Source: Hyphomicrobiales bacterium (GTDB lineage: Bacteria; Pseudomonadota; Alphaproteobacteria; Rhizobiales; HXMU1428-3). Taken from it: a DNA stretch of 21,820 bases. Location of the stretch: NCBI GenBank assembly GCA_021775385.1, contig JAJFHW010000013.1, positions 1 through 21,820 on the forward strand. The letters are read 5' to 3'. A program made the translations under genes and the position numbers. Shown piece by piece: positions 15,654 through 21,820 of the stretch (within the stretch, counting starts at the first letter, position 1; every line of letters starts with the position of its first letter). Below the pieces are notes generated by a model, which worked only from the letters and a program-made list of their open reading frames with translations, was not told the origin of the DNA and did not search any database.

Positions 15654-16991
15654 CTATGATGATGAATTTATGACAGCTTGCAAGCTGGTTGAGGTTGCAG
15701 ACTTAATTGTTACATCGACCATATCTCCGATCTTAGCATGATCGGTTTCGATATGCACGGACTGAAGATAAGGTGAGCGGCCAATTAACTGGCCTTCTTT
15801 TTTTCCAATTTTTTCAAGTAAAACAGTCATTTGACTACCAACTTTGCTTTCATTGAAAAATTTTTGTTGCCCACTGAGCCGTTTTTGCAATATGGCAAGG
15901 CGCTCTTTCATCACGTCTTCTGCTATCTGCTCTTCAATTTCAGCAGCCGGTGTGCCAGGGCGCGGACTATATTTAAACGAATAAGCACTAGCGTAACCAA
16001 TCGTTTCAACCAAATCCATCGTGTCCTGGAAGTCTTTGTCTGTTTCACCTGGGAAGCCAACAATGATATCGGTCGATAGTGCTAACTCTGGTTGCGCATC
16101 TCTAATGCGATCAACTAACTCGATGTAAAAATCGCGCGTATGGCGGCGGTTCATGTCTTTTAGGATTTTATCTGAGCCAGATTGAAACGGAAGGTGCAAA
16201 TAAGGCATCACTTTAGGATTATCTCTATGAAGCTCAATCAGATCATCTTCCATATCGCGAGGATGACTTGTGGTATATCGAAGGCGTTCAATCCCATCAA
16301 TTTTACTCAACTCATCAAGCAATCTTGCTAGGGACCAATCTTTGCCGTTTAATCCCTCACCATGATAAGCATTTACATTTTGACCCAGCAAAGTTAATTC
16401 GCGCACACCTTGCTCAACAAGACGGTTTGCATCATCTATTATTTGTTTCGCACCGCGCGAAAATTCACCGCCCCTTGTATAAGGCACGACACAAAATGTG
16501 CAGAACTTATCACACCCTTCTTGTACAGTGACAAAAGAACATGGTGAGCTTGCTGTGATGCCTGGTAATTTGCCGAATTTATCTTCTTCTGGAAATTCAG
16601 TTTCAATGACCGGCTTTTTACTGGTTTTAAATTCATTTAAAAGTTTAGGTAGATTTTGATAAGATTGGGGCCCGACTACTAAGTCAACAATAGGGGCACG
16701 GCGAATGATTTCTTCACCTTCAGCTTGAGCAACGCAACCAGCAACAGCAATGATGGTATCTTTGCCTTGCCCACTTCGTTTTTCTTTATTTTTTCGAACA
16801 CGGCCCAATTCAGAATAAACTTTTTCAGCCGCTTTTTCACGGATATGGCATGTATTCAAAACAACCATGTCAGCATCTGACATATCGTCTGTTTGCTCAT
16901 AGCCTTCGGTGTCCATTAATTCAGCCATGCGTTCTGAATCATACACATTCATTTGGCAGCCATAGCTTTTGATAAAAATTTTCTTTGTCAC
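15654..16991 (-). CDS. miaB: tRNA-2-methylthio-N6-dimethylallyladenosine synthase MiaB
   Basis: MiaB is a radical-SAM methylthiotransferase that adds a methylthio group to i6A37 of tRNAs reading UNN codons. The 445-residue product has the N-terminal MTTase domain with three cluster cysteines (YGCQMN at Cys12, [17 protein letters not shown]). The radical-SAM motif [15 protein letters not shown] follows, then [18 protein letters not shown] and a C-terminal TRAM domain ([29 protein letters not shown]). The GTG at 16991 gives the family start [15 protein letters not shown]. The preceding CTGAAGGG, ten bases upstream, is the edge of a palindromic repeat, and the 11 codons further upstream merely translate it. 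miaB-phoH-ybeY order is usual in this group. Confidence 0.96.
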   Translation of the reverse strand: MTKKIFIKSYGCQMNVYDSERMAELMDTEGYEQTDDMSDADMVVLNTCHIREKAAEKVYSELGRVRKNKEKRSGQGKDTIIAVAGCVAQAEGEEIIRRAPIVDLVVGPQSYQNLPKLLNEFKTSKKPVIETEFPEEDKFGKLPGITASSPCSFVTVQEGCDKFCTFCVVPYTRGGEFSRGAKQIIDDANRLVEQGVRELTLLGQNVNAYHGEGLNGKDWSLARLLDELSKIDGIERLRYTTSHPRDMEDDLIELHRDNPKVMPYLHLPFQSGSDKILKDMNRRHTRDFYIELVDRIRDAQPELALSTDIIVGFPGETDKDFQDTMDLVETIGYASAYSFKYSPRPGTPAAEIEEQIAEDVMKERLAILQKRLSGQQKFFNESKVGSQMTVLLEKIGKKEGQLIGRSPYLQSVHIETDHAKIGDMVDVTIKSATSTSLQAVINSSS

Positions 16992-17000
16992 TTTTAGTTG

Positions 17001-17050
17001 GCCCTTCAGTTGCCCACTATGCAACCGGGCCTGCGCGATCCTTCAGTTGC
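17001..17050 (-). repeat. Family A palindromic repeat plus half copy upstream of miaB
   Basis: In gene direction a truncated piece (GCAACTGAAGGATC) comes first. A full copy follows: CCCGGTTGC, ATAGT, GGGCAAC, TGAAGGGCC. The full copy ends ten bases before the miaB GTG and supplies its AAGGG ribosome binding site. The half copy shows that such units duplicate or decay locally. Confidence 0.65.
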
Positions 17051-17080
17051 TATGTATTAATTATAATTACGGCACAATGG

Positions 17081-17120
17081 CTCCGAGGGGGCGGCGCTTG
17101 CGCCGGACGCCTCTGGCGTC
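17081..17120. repeat. GC-rich double hairpin in the yjbR-miaB gap
   Basis: In the minus direction it reads GACGCC-AGA-GGCGTC, then CGGCGCAAGCGCCG and CCCCCTCGGAG. Both hairpins have counterparts in the composite repeat before rimP (7817-7881). A third hairpin, CTAAACC-TAATC-GGTTTAG, follows at 17127-17145. The rest of the gap (17146-17198) shows nothing recognisable. A TATAAT-like string lies at 17062-17067 without a usable -35 box. Confidence 0.5.
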
Positions 17121-17198
17121 ATGTCCCTAAACCTAATCGGTTTAGCGCCTACTTCTGAGAAGCTAAGTCTGTTCTTTAAATTTACTGTGCTTGTTCTA

Positions 17199-17220
17199 GG
17201 ACCTAAATGCTCTTAGGTCC
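17199..17220 (-). terminator. Strong hairpin after the cob-yjbR gene cluster
   Basis: GGACCTAA and TTAGGTCC form a perfect eight-pair stem around a six-base loop, 19 bases after the yjbR stop codon. The position suggests the end of the cob-yjbR transcript. The U-tract is poor in that direction and better on the plus strand (AGATTTTTC), so either Rho-assisted termination or simple 3'-end protection is possible. Confidence 0.45.
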
Positions 17221-17239
17221 AGATTTTTCACTGTTCCCT

Positions 17240-17614
17240 TTAGGGTGCCTCTTCATTGAAGCCCAATTCTTTTCTTTTTTTCTTGGTTAGTTTCTTGATC
17301 ACCTGTCTGTAACTATCTTCAATATAAGAAAACAATTCATCTTTACTAAGGCCAGGATCATCGTGCATTTGGATCCATTTGGCCCCTCTGGAGGCCAAAT
17401 AGGGGGCTGGGCGAAGGCCAGATTGCTCTTTTAGCATTTCATAAGAAATTTCAGTGCATTTAAATGTCACACCCGATGTTTTGCCTTTATTCCAGCCGCC
17501 TATGGCAAAAACCTTATCTCCAACCTTCCAAACATGAGCACCGCCCCATTGGACAACATATGTTGTTTGTGGAAGTGATTTGCAAAATTCGTTAAATTCA
17601 CCGTAGCTAATCAT
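17240..17614 (-). CDS. YjbR/MmcQ-family protein (CyaY-like fold)
   Basis: This 124-residue cytosolic protein has the YjbR layout: an N-terminal helix (FNEFCKSLPQTTYVVQWGG), the HVWKVGDKVFAIGGW strand pair, VTFKCT, then RPAPYLASRGAKWIQM and the helical end DELFSYIEDSYRQVIKKLTKKKRKEL. The family adopts a CyaY-like fold and has often been called DNA-binding, but a biochemical role is not established, so I assign none. The ATG lies two bases after the cbiD stop codon with AAGGA ten bases upstream inside cbiD, so it is co-translated with the corrin genes. Its association with cobalamin synthesis here may be accidental. Confidence 0.88.
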   Translation of the reverse strand: MISYGEFNEFCKSLPQTTYVVQWGGAHVWKVGDKVFAIGGWNKGKTSGVTFKCTEISYEMLKEQSGLRPAPYLASRGAKWIQMHDDPGLSKDELFSYIEDSYRQVIKKLTKKKRKELGFNEEAP

Positions 17615-17616
17615 TT

Positions 17617-18750
17617 TTAAAAATCCTTATTTGCCGCACGGCCCACAAGCTGACCAGCTCTGTCACAAATCAGAATTTCAATATCGACAGCAAACTCAAC
17701 ATCCGTACCAGCTAATTTTTCATCCACGCATTTTTTGGCTTTTTCAGCCACCAGGGTGCCGATTTCTAAATTACTATCTTGAGCTAAATTTAAAATTTCC
17801 AACGCGGTATTTGCTAATTTTGCTTTTTCTACCAATTCTTCTGCCGCCCCTAAGGATGCCAAGAGAGACCCCAACCAAGCTTTATCAACTTCAGATCGTT
17901 TCGAGTGGAGGTCCATTTCACCCATTGCCAATTTACTCATTTTTGCAAAGCCACCCGCTATGGTTACTTTAGGCACAGGGTTCTTTTTTAAATATTTTAG
18001 CATGCCGCCAACGAAATCCCCCATATCAATGAGATCTGTCTCGGTCAGTGGATGAGTTTTCAAAATCAATTTTTCAGACATATTGCCAACGGCCGCCCCG
18101 ATATGATCTGTATTCGTGGCTCTTGCGACATCAATGCCGCGGTGGATGGAGTGTATCCATGCGGAACACGAATAGGGAACGACGATACCTGTTGTTCCTA
18201 AAATTGATAAGCCACCAACAATACCTAAGCGACCATTCCAGGTGCTCTTGGCAATTTTTTCACCATTCGGCACTGAAATTTCAATAATGACGTTTGAGCT
18301 CACCCCATGTTCTTTCGCCAACTCCTCGATAACCTTTTTCATCAGCTCACGCGGTACGGGATTTATCGCAGGTTCGCCTGGTGGAATTGGAAGGCCGGGT
18401 TTTGTGACCATGCCCACACCTGGACCTGCTTTGAAGGTGATAGTGTTTAAATCTGAATTTTTACTGGCTGAACTTGGGTCACCCCAGGAAACCGCCGAGA
18501 CTATGGTGGCGCCATGGGTGACGTCTGGGTCATCGCCTGCGTCTTTGACAATACCAGCGCTTGCACTTTCAGAACTTAATTTGGGGTTTGTTACCGCAAA
18601 GGTTGGTGTTTGCCCTTTTGGCAAAGTGATTGTGACAGACTTTGAAAAGGCTCCGGTGATCAAAGCTTCAAAGGCAGCTTTTGTCGCGGCAGTGGCACAA
18701 GCCCCTGTCGTCCAGCCATATTTGAGTTTTTTGTCGTCTTTTTCTATCAC
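17617..18750 (-). CDS. cbiD: Cobalt-precorrin-5B C(1)-methyltransferase CbiD
   Basis: CbiD methylates C1 of the corrin ring during adenosylcobalamin synthesis, the step done by CobF in the classic aerobic route. The 377-residue product has the family opening LKYGWTTGACATAATKAAFEAL. It also has VKDAGDDPDVTHGATIVSAV, the GPGVGMVTKPGLPIPPGEPAINPVPRE motif, and GRLGIVGGLSILGTTGIVVPYS, then IHRGIDVAR and TIAGGFAKMSKLAMG, so it appears complete. The GTG at 18750 is the start: AAGGAG lies ten bases upstream and is the edge of a palindromic repeat. A 168-nt gap holding two repeat copies separates it from cobJ, while yjbR follows after two bases. Confidence 0.95.
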   Translation of the reverse strand: MIEKDDKKLKYGWTTGACATAATKAAFEALITGAFSKSVTITLPKGQTPTFAVTNPKLSSESASAGIVKDAGDDPDVTHGATIVSAVSWGDPSSASKNSDLNTITFKAGPGVGMVTKPGLPIPPGEPAINPVPRELMKKVIEELAKEHGVSSNVIIEISVPNGEKIAKSTWNGRLGIVGGLSILGTTGIVVPYSCSAWIHSIHRGIDVARATNTDHIGAAVGNMSEKLILKTHPLTETDLIDMGDFVGGMLKYLKKNPVPKVTIAGGFAKMSKLAMGEMDLHSKRSEVDKAWLGSLLASLGAAEELVEKAKLANTALEILNLAQDSNLEIGTLVAEKAKKCVDEKLAGTDVEFAVDIEILICDRAGQLVGRAANKDF

Positions 18751-18760
18751 TTTTTAGTTG

Positions 18761-18830
18761 CTCCTTCAGGTTGCCCACAAGCAACCGTCGAGTTAGACGC
18801 TCCTTCAGGTTGCCTACAAGCAACCGTCGC
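18761..18830 (-). repeat. Tandem family A palindromic repeats upstream of cbiD
   Basis: Two copies, each GACGGTTGC, TTGT, (G/A)GGCAACC, TGAAGGAGC in gene direction, lie 38 bases apart. The second ends ten bases before the cbiD GTG and supplies its Shine-Dalgarno site. The rest of the cobJ-cbiD gap (18831-18918) has a small TATCC-GCGA-GGATA palindrome after the cobJ stop and no gene. An 84-codon frame through the repeats (18668-18922) is judged spurious because it overlaps the cbiD start out of frame. Confidence 0.7.
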
Positions 18831-18918
18831 GGCCTCGCTCTCTTGCATGGTGCGCACATGGATAGAACTGTCAAGGGCGTACCACTGACTTTATAACTTT
18901 TTATCCTCGCGGATACGA

Positions 18919-20604
18919 TCATTCATAATCCCTAGGAGTATAAAGTAATTGAGTTTGGTTGGGGCCTTTAATCACTTTTGTTTTTGTTGAGCCGATGATT
19001 AACATGGTTCGCATATCAATCATGTCTGTATTCAACTCTTTTAAAGTTGTGAAGTGAGTTTGCTCGCCATCTCTGCCGATATTCTTCGCTATTAAAACAT
19101 TCGTCTCTGAGGCTTTATGCTCCAATAAAAGTTCTTTCATACGTGCAACCTGCTCGCGACGGGTTTTTGATGCGGGATTATAAATGGCGATAACCATATC
19201 TGATTGGGCGGCTGCGATTAGTCGTTTTTCAATGATCTCAAATGGCTTGCGAATATCTGAGAGGGAGATCACCGCAAAGTCATGACCTAACGGAGCGCCA
19301 GTAAGTGAAGCAGCTCCTTGCATGGCGGAAAGGCCTGGGCATACTTGAAAATCAATATTTTGCCAGCGCACCGGGTTTTTATCGATGGCCTCTAGAACAG
19401 CGCTTGCCATTGCGAAAATGCCTGGATCTCCGGAGGAGACGACGACGACATTCCGCCCCTTATTAGCAAGATCAAGCGCATCTCTAGCGCGGTCTAACTC
19501 AACGCGATTGTCAGACGCCAAGCGTTGCTGGCCAACACGTACTGGCACCATATCTACATATGTTTTATAGCCAACGAGAACTTCTGCCTGTTCAAGTGCT
19601 AACTTTACTTCTGGAGTGAGCCAGCTTGTTTTGCCAGGCCCCAAGCCAATGACTGTCAGTTTGCCAATTGCTCTTCCGATATAATTTATTTTTGGAGGCG
19701 AAGTGAGCTCAATGAACGATAGGTTTTTTACTTCTGGCGCTTTAGCGCGGCGTGCTATTTTTAAATCCGTATAATTGTCAACGATCCGCACTGGTACGTT
19801 TAAAGATGATGCTAGTTTTTTAGCTCTAAGTATCGGCCCATTTTCATTTGTGATTATGGCCCCAATTGCTTGTTTTGCCAGCCCTAATTCTTCAAACGCT
19901 TTATCGATATCATCAAGGTTTGTTTCAGGATTTTCGACTTCAACCAGTACTGACTTTGGATGATAAAGCAGGCCGTTGCTTGGCGGTGTTTCGTCGAATA
20001 CACTAACGCGAATGGTGATCTCACCGTTTAGCGTAAAGGGCAACCCGCTATCTTCAAGCCAACTTGCATGACCATCTAGTTGCAGACTTGTCCCGTTTAA
20101 AATATCCGATGTGACACGTTTGGCCTCATCAGGATTTGCCAACACATATGTTTCTGGCGGTGCTTCTAACTGCAAGGCAAAATGACGCGCACCACTTGCG
20201 GTAATGACCGGGATGCCGGTGGTCACGCGGCTAATTTCTTTGGCCAATTCATTGGCACCAGTTAACCCGCCTAGCAACGGCACAACGAGAGCTCCATCAT
20301 CTGAGACGACGAGCACAGGTGGTTCTTTGCGCTTATTATTTAAAACAGGGGCTAAACTGCGGATCAATATGCCTGATGCGCAAAGACCTATTATGGTTGT
20401 ACCGTTTTCAAAAAGTTCACGTAATTGAGCGCCTGTTTCTTTGAAGGTTTTATCTGCGCCGTCTACCCGGCCTTCTAAGCCCCATATAATAACCTCTGCC
20501 TGAACGCATCCTTGGGCCTTGACTTGCTCTTGGATGAGTTTCGCTGTCTCGATCCCTTTATTATTGAGAAGGACAATTGCGATTTTTGGGGCGGCTTTTT
20601 GCAT
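18919..20604 (-). CDS. cobJ: Fused CbiG-type cobalt-precorrin-5A hydrolase / CobJ precorrin-3B C17-methyltransferase
   Basis: The 561-residue protein joins two corrin-ring enzymes. Residues 1 to about 310 resemble CbiG, which opens the lactone and releases acetaldehyde: IGLCASGILIRSLAPVL, VVSDDGALVVPLLGGLTGANELA, TASGARHFALQ, then SVLVEVEN and the C-terminal CbiG part IGAIITNENGPIL. From about 315 comes a tetrapyrrole methyltransferase with IGKLTVIGLGPGKTSWLTPE, VLVGYKTYVDMV, VSSGDPGIFAMAS, VCPGLSAMQGAASLTGAPLGHDFAVISLSD and AIYNPASKTR, typical of CobJ/CbiH, which methylates C17 with ring contraction. ATG 20604 is preferred over the upstream TTG (20622); neither has a clear binding site. It follows cobI after 57 nt. 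Confidence 0.93.
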   Translation of the reverse strand: MQKAAPKIAIVLLNNKGIETAKLIQEQVKAQGCVQAEVIIWGLEGRVDGADKTFKETGAQLRELFENGTTIIGLCASGILIRSLAPVLNNKRKEPPVLVVSDDGALVVPLLGGLTGANELAKEISRVTTGIPVITASGARHFALQLEAPPETYVLANPDEAKRVTSDILNGTSLQLDGHASWLEDSGLPFTLNGEITIRVSVFDETPPSNGLLYHPKSVLVEVENPETNLDDIDKAFEELGLAKQAIGAIITNENGPILRAKKLASSLNVPVRIVDNYTDLKIARRAKAPEVKNLSFIELTSPPKINYIGRAIGKLTVIGLGPGKTSWLTPEVKLALEQAEVLVGYKTYVDMVPVRVGQQRLASDNRVELDRARDALDLANKGRNVVVVSSGDPGIFAMASAVLEAIDKNPVRWQNIDFQVCPGLSAMQGAASLTGAPLGHDFAVISLSDIRKPFEIIEKRLIAAAQSDMVIAIYNPASKTRREQVARMKELLLEHKASETNVLIAKNIGRDGEQTHFTTLKELNTDMIDMRTMLIIGSTKTKVIKGPNQTQLLYTPRDYE

Positions 20605-20624
20605 GAAGGTACTGGGGCTCAACT

Positions 20625-20678
20625 TTTAAACTGGTGTTTCGCTCTAAATCGGTTTTTCACTCTAAACTGGTTTCTCAC
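20625..20678 (-). repeat. Threefold 18-nt tandem repeat covering the cobI 3' end
   Basis: Three 18-nt units lie head to tail: GTGAGAAACCAGTTTAGA, GTGAAAAACCGATTTAGA and GCGAAACACCAGTTTAAA in gene direction. The first contains the last codons and stop of cobI (Glu-Lys-Pro-Val-stop). In the same frame the next two read Ser-Glu-Lys-Pro-Ile-stop and Ser-Glu-Thr-Pro-Val-stop. The repeat ends just before the cobJ start region. Confidence 0.65.
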
Positions 20679-21438
20679 AGGGGATAACAATCACCGAGAA
20701 ATAAGCAACGTCGTTCGGCTTCACATCTTTCACTGGTAAGATGCGCTGTTTTTCCATAGTGGCCCGTTCAACATAATAAGCGTTATCAATCTTATTAGCT
20801 TTTTCTAATGCACGGACAACTTTAGGAAATGTTCGGCCCAGTTTCATAATCACAGCACTGCCGCATTGATTTAATCGCTCGACCAATTCATCTTCACTTA
20901 GCGTTGCAGGGAGAATTGATACTGTATCTTCCCGGTGGCAAAGTGGCATGCCCAACTGCACTGGCGCTGCCAGAACGGAAGAGATTCCTGGCACGACTGT
21001 TACATCATAGCGGTAAGAGAGGCGAGCGTGCCAATACATGTATGATCCAAAAACAAATGGATCTCCTGCGCAGATGATTGAAACATTTTTACCTTTATCC
21101 AAAATCTTTGCGATTTCTTCTGCTGTTTCATCATAAAATTTATTTATAATTGGCAGGTAAGAGCTGGTATCGGCAACCGGTCCAGCTGTCACTGGATAGA
21201 TCAACGGCAAGAGCTCATGATTTTCTGTAATGTAAGGCTCAACCGTTTTGCGGGCATTTCCACCACTGGCTTTGGCTGAAGGAAAGGCGATCACGTCAGA
21301 CTGTGCTAAAAGCTTTACGGCTTTCATGGTGACGAGTTCAGGGTCACCTGGCCCGACACCCAGACCAAAAAGTTGGCCTTTTGTATTTTCAGCACTCTTG
21401 TCCTCTTTAGTACCAGCCTGTATGACACCATCGCTCAT
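20662..21438 (-). CDS. cobI: Precorrin-2 C(20)-methyltransferase CobI
   Basis: CobI uses S-adenosylmethionine to methylate C20 of precorrin-2, giving precorrin-3A, the entry step of corrin-specific synthesis. The 258-residue product has the class III tetrapyrrole methyltransferase motifs: GQLFGLGVGPGDPELVTMKAVKLL near the N-terminus, VSIICAGDPFVFGSYMYW in the middle, VTVVPGISSVLAAPVQLGMPLCHREDTVSILP, and the VIMKLGRTFPKV and YYVERATMEKQRI segments near the end. The first 20 residues are polar and extend the usual start. The ATG directly follows the cobH stop (TAAATG) with AAGGA ten bases upstream, so the two are translationally coupled. Three 18-nt repeats cover its 3' end. Confidence 0.95.
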   Translation of the reverse strand: MSDGVIQAGTKEDKSAENTKGQLFGLGVGPGDPELVTMKAVKLLAQSDVIAFPSAKASGGNARKTVEPYITENHELLPLIYPVTAGPVADTSSYLPIINKFYDETAEEIAKILDKGKNVSIICAGDPFVFGSYMYWHARLSYRYDVTVVPGISSVLAAPVQLGMPLCHREDTVSILPATLSEDELVERLNQCGSAVIMKLGRTFPKVVRALEKANKIDNAYYVERATMEKQRILPVKDVKPNDVAYFSVIVIPCEKPV

Positions 21439-21820
21439 TTATTCTTTTTCCTTCGCGATCGCATTTAATGCAGCAACTGCCATGGCTGAACCACCTCTGC
21501 GCCCATGAACCGTGAGAAACGGAACACCACGCGGGTTGAGGCTCAACTCTTCTTTAGATTCAGCTGCGCCAATAAAACCAACTGGCAAGCCTAAAATTGC
21601 TGCCGGTTTTGGCCAGCCTTCGTCTAAGAGTTCTAATAACCGAAACAGAGCTGTTGGCGCATTGCCAATCACCACAACAGATCCTTCAATTTTATCTCGC
21701 CAAAAATCAAGGGCTGCAGCTGTTCTTGTATTGCCAATTTCTTTTGCTAAGGCAGGTACAAGCTCTGTGTGCAATGTACAAATCACTTCGTTATTTGCTG
21801 GCAAGCGTGCTCAGGTTATG
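21439..21820 (-). CDS. cobH: Precorrin-8X methylmutase CobH, C-terminal part, with an in-frame TGA near the window edge
   Basis: CobH moves the C11 methyl group to C12, turning precorrin-8X into hydrogenobyrinate. The visible 122 residues from Leu (21804) match the C-terminal half of the family: LPANNEVICTL, GNTRTAAALDFW, VVVIGNAPTALFRLLELLDEGWPKPAAILGLPVGFIGAAESKE, and VPFLTVHGRRGGSAMAVAALNAI. The full protein should have about 80 more residues beyond the window. In the last 16 bases, however, the frame reads Ile-Thr-stop-Ala-Arg, where homologues have Val-Thr-Arg-Ala-Arg: a TGA (21813-21811) stands where CGA would encode the expected Arg. This may be a nonsense mutation making cobH a pseudogene, or a sequence error. 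TGA is a real stop here, since it ends cobJ. Confidence 0.8.

Noticed and set aside
18242..18757. A 171-codon plus-strand frame opposite cbiD
   Set aside because: cbiD is clearly coding on the minus strand with full family motifs, and the opposite frame has no start context or recognisable product.
17001..18830. A CRISPR array suggested by repeated short palindromes
   Set aside because: Copies are scattered before different genes, spacing is irregular, there are no uniform spacers, and no cas genes are present.
18668..18922. An 84-codon minus-strand frame with the repeated segment RRLLVGNLKE
   Set aside because: It is a translation of the two tandem palindromic repeats and runs out of frame into cbiD. 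There is no binding site or family resemblance.
1..21820. tRNA or rRNA genes and intact insertion sequences
   Set aside because: Reading the gaps on both strands, I found no cloverleaf-like sequence, rRNA segment, transposase or terminal inverted repeats with target duplications.

Overview
The window is a tightly packed stretch of bacterial chromosome in which every recognisable gene lies on the minus strand. The gene order ybeY, corC-like, lnt, XRE regulator, metK, trmB, rimP, nusA, ylxR, infB, rbfA, truB, rpsO, preceded by miaB and phoH, is the classic arrangement of the alphaproteobacterial order Hyphomicrobiales (Rhizobiales). Two further points fit that group: the IF2 and YlxR N-termini, and short intergenic palindromes with the cores AAAACCGG and CCCACTTTT. 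Base composition is AT-richer than usual for the order, so this is probably a low-GC, perhaps marine, member. I cannot name the genus.

Layout from low to high coordinate (the reverse of transcription). Positions 1-7760 hold the translation and transcription operon rimP-nusA-ylxR-infB-rbfA-truB-rpsO (rpsO cut by the window edge). Positions 7761-8191 hold its leader: a promoter matching the rhizobial consensus (8035-8063), a Rho-independent-type hairpin with a competing alternative hairpin (7958-7998), and a mosaic of short palindromic repeats. Positions 8192-10758 hold trmB, metK and an XRE regulator with its own promoter and candidate operator. Positions 10896-16991 hold lnt, a CorC-type CBS protein, ybeY, phoH and miaB. 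Positions 17240-21820 hold a corrin-ring cluster, cobH-cobI-cbiG/cobJ-cbiD, ending in a YjbR-family gene.

How the genes work together: RimP and RbfA mature the 30S subunit, NusA couples transcription to translation, IF2 starts translation, TruB and MiaB modify tRNA, TrmB makes m7G46, YbeY and PhoH belong to RNA and ribosome quality control, MetK supplies S-adenosylmethionine to these methyltransferases and to the cob enzymes, and Lnt finishes lipoproteins. The cob genes combine aerobic-type CobI, CobJ and CobH with CbiG and CbiD.

The most unusual theme is a family of short mosaic palindromic repeats, all in one orientation, sitting directly 5' of gene starts (truB, ylxR, rimP, phoH, miaB, cbiD). 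Their right-hand edge CTGAAGGAGC supplies the apparent Shine-Dalgarno sequence for cbiD and, as CTGAAGG, for miaB. At ylxR the repeat appears to have landed inside the old 5' coding region: the conserved N-terminal Cys-x-x-Thr segment is still in frame but no ordinary start codon precedes it. Other points of note are an in-frame TGA in cobH at the window edge, a threefold 18-nt repeat of the cobI 3' end in which each unit keeps a stop codon, and a duplicated initiation site at infB.
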